A stretch of DNA of 64,000 nt from Diacronema lutheri (taxonomy: Eukaryota; Haptophyta; Pavlovophyceae; Pavlovales; Pavlovaceae). The notes under the pieces are model-generated. The model had not been told where the DNA came from and ran no database searches. It was given only the letters and a program-made list of their open reading frames with translations. Location: positions 62,001-126,000 of the forward strand of contig JAGTXO010000051.1 of the NCBI GenBank assembly GCA_019448385.1, read 5' to 3'. Position numbers and translations under genes: made by a program. Numbering within the stretch: position 1 is the stretch's first letter; every line of letters starts with the position of its first letter. Positions 52,218-61,742 of the stretch are shown one piece after another.

Positions 52218-53999
52218 ATGTCGTCGTTGGGCAGGGGCCGCATGGGCGGCGCTCACGGAGCGCAGGGAGGCCGTATTGGCGGCGCGGCACGATTGCGGAC
52301 GTCGCTTAAGAAGACGGTGCAGCTCCGCGTTGTCCCCTTCCCCGCCGAGCCCGCGGCGCCGGGTCTGAGCGCGGGCGGGCGCGACACGCCGACCGCCGCC
52401 GCCCGCATGTACGTGCTCGCATTCGAGGCGATGGAGGAGAAGAACAAGCAGCTCGAAGCTGAGAACGCAGAGCTGAGGCGGCAGAGCCTCATGAGCATCA
52501 GCACGTCTCGTGCCAGCGCATCGCTCCGGACGAGGTCAAAGGGCAGCGCAGGCTCCGCAGCTGCCGCGCCCGTCGTGCCCGTCCCGCCCGCGGCGCCTGC
52601 CGCAGGCCGGGCAAGTTCGGCCCCAGCGCGTGCGCGCGGCACGGCGCCGTTGGACCGCGAGATCCTCAGCGAGGCAAGGCGCGGCGAGCAGCTCGCTGTG
52701 ATCACAACGGCGACGTACCGCAAGTACACGTGGGACGACATCTGCGCGGCCGGCGCGGCGATCAAAGCGGGCACGCTGAATGTTCACCACCTGCAGACGG
52801 ACAAGACGCTCGCCGCCTGCTGGAAGGTGCCATACTCCACCATGCTCCGCTGGATCAAGCCGCTCGCTCCTTCATACGAGCCGCGATGGCAGGTTGAGCG
52901 CGACGTGCGGCGGCGTGCCAAGCTCCCGAAGTCAGGTGGCGCTAAGGGCGGCGGCGTTGTGCTCGGCGCGGTCGCGGAGAAGAAGATCGTCCTCACGCTC
53001 GCGGATGCTAGCAAGGCCAAGTGCCCGTACCTGGTCAAAGAGCTCGAAAACCTCGTGCGCACGACGGCGATGGAGCTCAAGCTGACCGTGGCCAAAACGG
53101 GCAACCCGTACACAATGCTGACCGACGTGTCAACACTGGTCGCCAGCATCCTTCGCCGCGCCGCAGAAGACGGCATCCACCTCATCGTGAATGAGGAGGG
53201 CTACTTGCAATGGAACCTCACCGGGTTGCTCCCGCAGGAGCCCGCTGACGCCCAGCTGCCGACCGCCCCCGCTGCGCCGGCGCCCGTCGTCACCGCGTCG
53301 CGCGCGCCGCTGGTGCCCTCCAACTTTGGTGGACGAACGGCGATGTGCGCGGACCAGGCGCAGCAGCTCGACGCGGTCGACGGCGACCGTAGCAACCTGT
53401 CGCAGCTGATGGCGGTCCACCGGGCGGCGCATCGTATGCTCGAGCCAGTCATGCCACGACCCGCGCACGCCAACCCGCGCGGCCAGAGCGCGCGCAAGCA
53501 CAACCGCGACGGCTGCGTGATCGGTGGGGCAGAGTGGACGGCATCGCAGGAAGCCAAGACCGCTGCCGAGATCGATCAGCGGGCCAAAAAGGCCGCCTGC
53601 GAGCGGACTATGTGGGACAGGCATGCGCCTGGCTGAGGAGCGGCTCGCGGCGGCGAACGGCGATCCGCAGGGGCTGCCGGTCGCGTCGCTCAGGGCGCTT
53701 GTCTTCTCGCGCACCGGTCGCACCAGCAAGGCCAAAAGCAACAAAGAGGGCGGCATGCTCGAGGAAATCCCCCTTCCCATCGCGCGCGGCGCTAACCGCG
53801 CGCGACACCGACTCTCATTCCGCCGACTCCGCCTCGCCCCGACTCGCTCAGTGCCGACAGTGCTGTTGGCACGGAGTCTGACTCCGACGTCGACGGCCTT
53901 GTGTGCCCGCATTGCGGGCACGTGAACGACAAGCTCGCTCCGGACGAGAACGGGTACGTCTGGTGCGGTGGTTGCAACGCGCGTCTTGACGATGATTGA
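52218..53999 (+). CDS. Transposon-encoded HTH protein with C-terminal zinc ribbon
   Basis: ATG 52218 (MSSLGRGRMGG) lies in the repeated 5' element sequence, which supports this start. Order: basic leader; a coiled coil EEKNKQLEAENAELRRQ; Ser/Ala/Pro linker; a helix-turn-helix region with ITTATYRKYTWDDICAAGAA and VPYSTMLRWIKPL; and a helical block LGAVAEKKIVLTLADASKA ... YLVKELENLVRTTAMEL, as in the N-terminal parts of many DDE transposases. The first frame ends at 53636. Conserved-looking sequence goes on in a second frame (LAEERLAAANGDPQGLPVAS, SRTGRTSKAKSNKEGG) and ends in a zinc ribbon CPHCGHVNDKL ... WCGGCNARLDDD at 53999. So one or two introns, or frameshifts, are implied. No DDE/D catalytic core was seen, so this may be an accessory or non-autonomous protein. 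Confidence 0.5.
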
Positions 54000-54207
54000 T
54001 TGTGATTGATAAACATGAGACGCCTCGAACCCACCACGACGGGCGCATGAGACAAGTACATCCAACCCTTCGAGGGGCGCGCTCACTATTAAGCGAATGG
54101 GTCGCGAGGGAAGGCGTGCCACGCCGGGTCGAGCTGTGATGCAAAGGCTGGCCCGTGGGGAAGCATCCAATGCCCGAAGAGGAAGCCACGCACACGCGCA
54201 TGGCTCC

Positions 54208-54434
54208 GGTTAGTTTTGGAGGTTAGCCAAGTTTTGGTCAACTTTGACGTGCTCTCGTGCCTGAAGGAGAGCGCGCAGCTCGTCGCGCACTGGCGCGTTC
54301 GTCCGAGACGTGCCTTGGAAGGACGCCCTGTCGTCCATTCGTCGCCATCGTCCGTCTTGCTTCCACGAGAAGCCTTCGAAGCGCGGGTACTTTTGGCGGT
54401 TATTCCACCTCCAAAACTAACCGAAGGCCCCCCA
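54208..54434. mobile_element. 227-bp element with 16-bp inverted termini (MITE-like or 3' end of the larger element)
   Basis: GGTTAGTTTTGGAGGT at 54208-54223 and its exact complement at 54407-54422 bound non-coding DNA. The outer right end continues GAAGGCCCCCCA, as at 47623. It could be an independent short element of the same family or the terminal region of the HTH-encoding element. Confidence 0.55.
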
Positions 54435-54483
54435 TAACGGCCTTTGAAACGTTTGCCCCCTCCTGCGTTCTTCTCACGCGAGT

Positions 54484-54852
54484 ATGGCGAGCAACGCGTT
54501 GCTCGCCCGGAAACTCGTCGCCTGCGTGACGTCGTTCGCGCTCGTCATCGCGCTGATCGCGCTGCTCTCGGGCGGCACGCCGTACGCACAGCTGCCTCGC
54601 CGCCTCCTCAGCTCGGCGTCCCCGGCTCCGCCTCCGCGCCGGAGCCCAACCGCTGCGTGCAACGATGCGTGCGACTCGATCTTTAACATCTGCGAGAAGG
54701 GCTGTGGCCTTCTGCCGCCCGCGCAGCGCGCGCAGTGCGGCAAGGTGTGCAAGAGCGCGCGCGACGCCTGCAAGAAGATTCCGCCGTGCACGCCGACGCC
54801 GCCCAACGCGCGTGTGCACCACGAGCTTTACGAGAACGAACTGCCGTTCTGA
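54484..54852 (+). CDS. Small Cys-rich membrane or secreted protein, unknown
   Basis: 122 residues. MASNALLARKLVACVTSFAL begins a signal anchor or signal peptide with a hydrophobic core to about residue 28. After a Ser/Pro-rich stretch the rest has paired Cys: CNDACDSIFNICEKGCGLL and CGKVCKSARDACKKIPPC. This is nine Cys with repeated CxxxC spacing, so a compact disulfide-bonded or metal-binding domain is likely. The final residues are HHELYENELPF. No family recognised. It begins 50 bases after the transposon right end. Confidence 0.6.
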   Translation: MASNALLARKLVACVTSFALVIALIALLSGGTPYAQLPRRLLSSASPAPPPRRSPTAACNDACDSIFNICEKGCGLLPPAQRAQCGKVCKSARDACKKIPPCTPTPPNARVHHELYENELPF

Positions 54853-55268
54853 GCCACGCTCCATGGCTTGTGCACACGAGCATGGCTCTGCGCTCACCTC
54901 TGCGCGGCGGGCAGGCACGTGGGATGGCGAGGCGCTAGCCGGCCGGTCGGGCGTGCTGCGCGGCCGGCCGTCTCACTGAGCCCGTCTCTGCCTGACGGTA
55001 CGTGCGGCCTGTTGCGGGCGCACGCACCCACTGTGACGACTGACGAGACTCGACGCACCCAGCACCGTACAGCGTCCCAGGTCGTGCCGGTCGCCCGCAC
55101 CCGTGGACGTGCGTGTGCGCCGTGCCCCACGGCCTTCTCATGAACTCCGAAATCCTCGTGCCCTTCCTGGACCCTTTTCACATCGTCACTCTCGACCGAG
55201 CGCGAACGCGCGTTTGAAGGGCCGGCGTGGATTCGGCGTGAGCGCGGCGCGCGCCTCAGGCCGTGAGC
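54853..55268. other. Intergenic region before the helicase gene
   Basis: 416 bases, moderately GC-rich, with the less GC-rich part at 54990-55200. No convincing ORF; presumed 3' end of the small gene and promoter of the helicase gene. Confidence 0.4.
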
Positions 55269-58200
55269 ATGCTTTCGCTCACGGACGAGCAGCGGCAGAT
55301 GATCGAGGCCAAACGCCAGCGCGCGCTCGAACTGCGGCGCGCGCGCGCTCTGGCACCAGCCGTGCTCAACGCGCCGGCAAGGGACGCTCCGCCTGCTTCG
55401 CTCGCAGCGCGTCGTGCAGATGTCGGGCCGTGCGTGGCGATGGAGCTCGCCGACCTGGCAGCTCACGGTGGTGGCGCGGCGCCGCCCGGCTGCCCGACGC
55501 CGCGCGCCGCATTCCTTGTGCCGATGACCACGCAACCGCGCGCGCCGGCCGCGAGCGCACCGCTTCGACCGCCGCAGCCCGCGGGCGAAGGCGCATCGCC
55601 GGCGAGCTCGCGCGACGCGGGCGGAGGGATCTGGTGGCAAGGCGCATGCCAGGGCGCGGCGCTGCGCAGCGCGGCGCCGCTTTGCTCGGCGGGAGGTGCC
55701 GGCCGGCAGCTGGGCGGCGCGTGGCTCAACGTGCAGCACGCGGCGGGCAAACCGCCGTCGCCGAGACGTCGTTCAGGAGGTGGTTGGCCCCCCGCGGGAT
55801 ACGAGCATTTGCCCGGCGAGCGCACACTGTCGCAGCAGCCGTGGCAGCCGCGCGCGTGCTCGCGCGAGTGCAACGGCGCGCCTCTGCAGCCTCCGCCGCC
55901 GCCGCCGCGCGCAGATGTTGGGTTCGCCCCGCCAGCGCTCGCCCCGCGCGCGCACGCCGGCGCAACCGCCGTCGCCGAGCCGCGCTCAAGCGCGCCGCGC
56001 GTGGCTGCCATCGCGCAGCCGCCGTCGCCGCCGTGCGCGCCCGTCCCGCCGTACGCACGCCACCTCAACGAAGCGCAGCGCGCGGCCGCGCTTGCGGACG
56101 CGCACACGCCGCTCGCCGTGCTTGCCGGGCCAGGCTCTGGGAAGACATCTACCATCGTGAGCCGGGTGCAACACCTGCTCGCGTGCGGCGTGGCCGCGCA
56201 GCACATCCTCGCGATCACCTTCACGCGCGCCGCGGCCGTCGAGATGGCCGAGCGCCTCGCCAAGGCGACGGGCGCGTGCGCGTCCGCGCCGGCGGGCAGC
56301 AGCGCGTGGCGAGCGGCCGGCGGCACGGCCAACGGCGCGGCCGGGTGCGGCGTCGTCATCTCGACGTTCCACGCGCTTTGCCTGCGGCTGTGCTCGCGCC
56401 ACGCGCACGCGCTGCCCGGCGGCGCGTACGACCGTGGCTTCGCGCTCGTCTCCGGCGCGCGCGCCGCGGCGCTCGTGCGCGGCGCCGTTGCGACCGTGCT
56501 AGCGGCCGAGGCGGCGGAGGGTGGTGCGTGCCAAGGCGGTGCGCGTGGCGACACTGACGTTGGTGGCGCGCATAGCGACGACGACGGGTTGGATGACGGC
56601 GCGCGCGCCGACGCGCGCGCCGACGCGGCTGACACACGCGCGGCGCGCGAGACGAGGGCGAGGGAGAGTGCGCGCTTGGGCGCGGCGCTCACGCGCGCGC
56701 GCTCGCTCGGTGCACACACTTTTCAGCTCGGGCGGCCGCTCGCTCGTGACGGCGGCCTGGCGGAACACGAGGTCGGCGCGGCGGCCGCGTGCGCGCCCGC
56801 GGCGGCGGACACGCGCATCGACGCGGGTTGCGAGGCTGCGACACCCCGCGCTGAGCGTGCGAGCGCGGCGTCGGCAACGATGGGCGACGGTGGCACGCTC
56901 GCGCTCGCGCTGCGCTGCGCGGCCGAGCACGGCGTGCCCGCGCTCCGGCTGCTCCGGCTGCTGCGCGCCTACGAGAACGGTGCGTTTGGCGCACCCGCCA
57001 CGCCGCGCCGCGTCAAGTGCGCCGCGGTGCGGTCCGGCACGCGCACGGTCCGGCGCGCGCACGGCGCACTGCGGCCTGCGCTACCGGCCGCACGCGCACC
57101 TCAGCCCGGCCGCGCGGCCACGCGCGGCCACGCGCGCACACCGCACGCGCACACCGCACCGCACGCGCACACCGCATCGCACGCGCACACCGCACCGCAC
57201 GCGCACAGCCATCGCACGCGCACACCGCACCGCACGCGCACACCGCATCGCACGCGCACACCGCACCGCACGCGCACAGCCATCGCACGCGCACACCGCA
57301 CCGCACGCGCACAGCCATCGCACGCGCACAGCCATCGCACGCGCACAGCCATCGCACGCGCACACCGCACCGCACGCGCACACCGCATCGCACGCGCACA
57401 CCGCACCGCACGCGCACAGCCATCGCACGCGCACACCGCACCGCACGCGCACAGCCATCGCACGCGCACAGCCATCGCACGCGCACAGTCACCGCACGCG
57501 CACACCGCATCGCACGCGCACACCGCACAGCCATCGCACGCGCACAGCCATCGCACGACGATGGCGGCTGGGCGATCACCCGCTCACGGCCGCCCAGCCC
57601 TCTCGCGATCACCCGCTCGCCCTCGCGCGCCGCCGCCGCCGCCCGCCCTCTCGCGCGCATCTCAGCGTTGCTTGACGATCACGCCATGGACCTCGCGGAC
57701 CTTGTGCGCGTCGCGACGCGGCTGCTCGACGCCGTGCCCGCCGTCGCCGCCGCGGTGCGCGGCGCGCACTCGCACGTGCTCGTCGACGAGTTCCAGGACT
57801 GCTCCGGGGCGCAACTCGAGTTCCTCCGCGCCCTCGCGCCGCCTCCGAGCGCGTGCGTAACGGTCGTGGGCGACGATGACCAATCAATCTACGGCTTTCA
57901 GGGCGCAGACGGCGCGCGCGCGTTCGGCGCCTTTCGCCGGTGGTACGGTGGCGGCGATGGCGGCGGCCGCCACGGCGTCTGTGGTGGTGGCGCACGCGTG
58001 GTGTGCCTCGCGCAAAACTTTCGGTCGTGCGCGCGCATAGTGCGCGCAGCGAGCGCGCTCATTGTGCACAGTGGCGTCGATTCGGCGCGGCGCGCCGCCG
58101 GCCTGAACGCACCAGCCGCCGGCCGTGACGGCACGCGCGCGGCCGGCTGCTGCCCCGCGTCTGCCGCTTGCGCCACGAGCGCCGAGCCCGGCGCCGGCGC

Positions 58201-60625
58201 GGCGCGCGCGCGCGCCGGCGCGCGCCAGCCCAAGCCGGCGGCGTGGACGCGCGCGCCGGACGGCGAGCACGTGCGCGTCTTCTCGTGCCGCAACGCGGCG
58301 GTCGAGGCAACGCACGTCGCGCGGCAGATCAGCCGGCTTGTGCGCGGGCCGGGCGCGCTGCGCTTCGGTCAGATCGCCGTGCTCGCGCGCACGGCGCGCG
58401 CCGCCGCGCCGACGCTTGCCGCGCTGCGCGCAGCGCGCGTACCGGTCGCCGTGCCGCGCGCAAATGTCTTCGAGCTCAGCTGTGTGAAGCAGCTGCTCGC
58501 GCTGCTCCGGCTCGTGGCAAGCGCGCCAAGGCCGCCGGCGGGCGAGCACGCGCTCGTGTGCGCCGAGCTTGCGCGCGGCGCGCGGCGCGACGACAACGAC
58601 GGCGGCGGCGGCGAGCGCGCGCGCATGGCTGAGGGCGGGAGTGCACGCGGCGATGGCGGCGGCGAGCGCGCGCGCGCGCTGCCAGGCGGGGAGGCACGCG
58701 CGCGCGCGCCCAAGCTCGATGCGGACTGGCTTGCGCTGCTCAAGGCGCTCGAGCCGCCGCCCGCCGCGCACGCAGGCGACGAGGCGGGGCGCAAGGCGCG
58801 CAGCGGCGCACCGGCCGCGCCATTGACGACGGCGGCGGCGTGCGCAGCACAGTTCGCGCGCGCGCACCAGCTCGGCGTAGGCGAGGCGATGACCGCGCTC
58901 GCCGACGCACACGCGCTCGAGAACAGCCGCGCGCGCAAGCCCACGCCCGCGCCGGGCGTCAAGGCGCAGCCTGCGAAGCGGGGAGGAGGGCCGACATCGA
59001 AAGTCGGTCCGACGGGCGCGGGCGGCGCGGGCGGCGCGGGCGGCGCGGGCGGCGCGGACATGAAGAGCGCAGGGCGAAAGCGCGAGCGTGACGGCACACC
59101 CGTACGCGAGCAAGCCGCGCAAGCGTCGAGCGGCGCCGGCGGCGAGCCAATGGACCCAACCGCGTCCGCCGCGCTCGACGCCGGCGCGCGCGCGGCCCTT
59201 GCGGCCCTTCGACCGGCGCAGGCCGCGGCGTTCGGCCGCGCGCTCGGAACGGTCGCCACGTTGCGCGAGCGGGTGGAGGTGCGCGCTCGCGCGCTCGCGC
59301 GCTCGCGCGCCCGCGCGCTCTTGCGCGCGGCGAAGGCCTTTCCCCTTCTCCGCCGCCGCCCTGCCGCGCGCTGCACCACCACGGCCACCACAGTCAGCGA
59401 CCACCACAGTCAGCGACCACCACAGTCAACGAGCACCACACAACGACCACCACACTCCCGCGCGCCGTGTCTCACCATGGCCCTCGTCACCTCGCAACGG
59501 CGGACGCAACGGCCACAGGTGCTCAAATTGTCCGGACTCGTGGCAAGAGCGACCACTGCTCTGCCTGTCAGCGGTCGCTTCCACTGCAGGCCCGCGCACG
59601 CCGCTACGGACGGCGTCGCGCCCGCGCTCGGCCAAGCCGGCGCGCGCGCGCGCGCCGGCGCTGCCGGCGACGGCCGCGCGGGCGCGCCGCCGCCGACGCG
59701 CGCGGGCGCAGCTGCCGTGGCGGCCGCAGCACGCGCAGTCGTCGCCGCCACGGCCTCGAGCGCGGGTGCGGCCGCCGGCATGGTCGTCGGCTTTGGCGGC
59801 GCGCGCGGCGGCGGCGGCGGCGCGCGTGGCGGCGCGCGCGGCGCGCGCGTGCAGCGTGGCGGGGGCGGCGCTCGCGGCGCGCACGGCGCGGCGCAAAGCA
59901 GCTGCCACGCGGTGCTCCTCGAGGACGGGGACGAGCGGTCGGTCCTCGAGCGCCTGCTCGCCGGCACGCTCGCGGACCCGCGCGCGGACACGCGCGCACA
60001 GCCACCGCCGCCCACCGCGGGCTTCGCGCGCGCGCGCGCGCCGCTCGAGCCGGTGGCAATTTTAAAAGACGTGCCGCAGGTCGACGACGACGACGACGAT
60101 ACGTCGACGCGCGTGCAGCAGCTGCGCGCGCTGCTCGACGCGCTGGCGCGGCGCGAGGCCGAGGCGGGCGAGCTCGCGCGCGCAGCCGCCGCCGACGCCG
60201 TCTCGCTGTCGACGATACATGGCGCCAAGGGCCTGGAGTGGGAGGCGGTCTTCCTCGTGCGCGCCAACGAGGGCGAGTTGCCGCTTGGTCGACGCGCGCC
60301 GCCGTCAGGCGCGCGCGAGCGTGGCGGCGCTGAGCGCGACGGCGAGCGCGGCGCGGGCGCAGCCGACGCCGACGCGGTCGACGTGGCTCACGAGGAGGAA
60401 GAGAGGAGGTTGGCGTTCGTCGCGGTGACGCGTGCGCGTTCGGTGCTGCGCGTGAGCTACGCGGAGCACGACGAGGTGAGCGGCGAGATGCTCCGGCGCT
60501 CGCGCTTTGTCGACGAGCTGATGTCGGCGCGCGACGCGTGCGCGCCGACAGAGCCGGTCGACGAGCTGATTGCCGAGGGGGACGAAGAGCTCTGGGCGGC
60601 GCCCGCGCCGTGTGTACTAAGATGA
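55269..60625 (+). CDS. UvrD/Rep-family SF1A DNA helicase, SRS2/PcrA-like
   Basis: 3'-5' DNA helicase for recombination control or repair. Exon 1 (55269-56979) starts MLSLTDEQRQMIEAKRQRAL, which resembles the RPA32-binding helix of SMARCAL1 (LTEEQRKKIEENRQKAL). Motif I is GPGSGKT (about residues 287-293), with motif Ia ITFTRAAAVEMAERL and then STFHALCLRL. Intron 56980-57665 is a minisatellite. Exon 2 (from 57666) gives DLADLVRVATRLL, motif II VDEFQDCSGAQLEFL, motif III GDDDQSIYGFQGAD, motif IV LAQNFRSCARIV, then, near the end, motif V STIHGAKGLEWEAVFLVR and motif VI EEERRLAFVAVTRAR. The frame also stays open through 59279-59854, which reads as non-coding; a phase-0 intron with donor GAG|GTGCGC and acceptor GCAG|CGT would remove it. 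Low-complexity insertions make it longer than typical UvrD. Confidence 0.88.
57118..57560. repeat. Minisatellite in helicase intron 1 (CGCACGCGCACACCGCAC family)
   Basis: Interleaved units of about 18 bases, CGCACGCGCACACCGCAC/T and CGCACGCGCACAGCCAT, repeated some 25 times. Open in several frames as His-Thr-Ala-Arg repeats, but it sits between a GTGCGT donor (56980) and a TCTCAG acceptor (57665), so it is intronic. Confidence 0.9.
59395..59455. repeat. Short tandem repeat CCACCACAGTCAGCGA
   Basis: Three to four imperfect units in the probable second intron of the helicase gene; AC-rich and unlike the surrounding coding sequence. Confidence 0.7.
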
Positions 60626-60728
60626 CTGGGGTTTCGGACAGAGAATGCATGCATCATGATTTTCCGTGCGGTGCGGACGACCTCGCACGCGCTGCATGGC
60701 GGTCATTGACGGGCTCCTGCGCGTGCGT
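60626..60728. terminator. Convergent 3' ends, helicase / Ala-rich protein
   Basis: 103-base gap between stop codons, less GC-rich (ATGCATGCATCATGATTTTC at about 60644-60663). Shared 3' end region. Confidence 0.4.
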
Positions 60729-61137
60729 TCATGATGACGAGCCGAAGGGCGCGATGGATGCGTGTGCTCGGCCCGAAGTCACTGATGACCGCGTACCGCG
60801 GTTGCAAGCGGTCGACGACGCCTCGCCTCGCGTCCGCACGGGCGCGGCGCGAGGCGTGGCCCTGCTCGAGCGCGGCGCGGGCCTCTTGCGGTCGCCCACC
60901 CACGCCTCAAGCGGCATCCGCCCGCCGGTGGCGGCGGCGCTGCGGCGCGGCGCGCCCAGCGCGGCGAGGGCGAGCGCTGGCACAGCCGGTGGCCGGATGC
61001 CGCGGACCGCGGGCGCGCGGGCCGCGGGCGCCTCGTCGGCGTGCCACGCGGCGGCGGTGGTGCCACTCAGGGCAGCGGCGTCGGCGTCGGCCGCCGCCTC
61101 GGCCTTCGCCGCCGCCGCGCTCGCCGTCTCTGCCCTC

Positions 61138-61171
<34 letters not shown>

Positions 61172-61730
61172 GGGACGCTCCGACGGCCGCAGCCGCGGCC
61201 TCGGCGGCCGCGTGCGCCTCGGTGGCGGCTGCCGCGGCCGCGGCGGCAGCATCTGCCTCGGCTCCCATATCGTCGGCCTGCACAGCCGAGCGCAACTCGA
61301 GCGCGGCGAGCCGTGCGCGCACGACCGCCGGGAGCTGCGGCCGCGAGCGCGGCGCGTGCCGCGGCGCGATCAGCTCGCCCTTGGCCCGCGTCTTCGGGTT
61401 GTAGCGGTCGGCAGCTGCATTGTAGGGCGACCAGTGTGCGATCGGGCCAGCGGAGAGCGCCCAAGGAGCGTGCGCGCCGACCGCCCGCGCGAGCTCAGTC
61501 GAGCGGCCGTCGTCGTGCTTGCGGTCGACAAAGTACTTTGGGTTGGGCACGAGGATCGGCCCAAACGGGCCGGGGAAAGGGGCAATGGCCACGCCGATGG
61601 CGAGATCGCCCCACTGCGCCGCCTCGCGTCGCCCGTCGCGCAGCGCGCGAGCGCGCTGCGCCGCCTTCCTCGCCTCCGCTTGGCGGACGAAGAACATCCC
61701 GTCGTGGACTTTCAAACGGCCCGATGCCAT
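60729..61730 (-). CDS. Unrecognised Ala-rich protein
   Basis: 333-residue single exon from MASGRLKVHDGMFFVRQAEA. The first 130 residues look globular: GVAIAPFPGPFGPILVPNPK, HAPWALSAGPIAHWSPYNAA, ADRYNPKTRAKGELIAP. A long Ala-rich helix of about 70 residues (61260-61070) follows, then a Pro/Arg-rich tail. No family recognised. The globular part, with its conserved-type Trp, Pro and Asn residues and non-repetitive composition, supports real coding. The start is only 12 bases from the divergent TBC start. Confidence 0.6.
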
Positions 61731-61742
61731 CCTGTCGCGTCC
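61731..61742. promoter_or_regulatory. 12-base gap between divergent start codons
   Basis: If both starts are right, each gene's promoter and leader lie inside the other gene's coding region. The TBC gene has an alternative start at 61911 (MVSAEDAAELAAEAG), before its TBC domain, which would relax this. Confidence 0.5.

Larger units (their letters stand above)
47623..54434. mobile_element. Composite DNA-transposon region with related inverted termini
   Basis: The left terminus GGGGGGCCTTTGGTTCGTTT and following GGGAGGT (47623-47649) matches the right terminus at 54407-54434 in inverted form at 25 of 28 positions. The word AGTTTTGGAGGT recurs at 47655, 52192 and 54211 and inverted at 54407. 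A second terminus starts at 47691 and pairs with an inverted one near 52150-52180. These are flanked inside by subterminal CGCACTTTTCGGCGCA repeats in inverted orientation. About 57 bases around the start codon of the HTH ORF (52182-52238) are also present at 47640-47696. The simplest reading is one family with a left-end fragment, an internal element (about 47691-52180) and a fuller copy (about 52165-54434). Target duplications were not found. Confidence 0.6.

Noticed and set aside
57017-57675. His-Thr-Arg repeat proteins in several frames
   Set aside because: Produced by the GCGCACAC minisatellite inside a well-bounded helicase intron.
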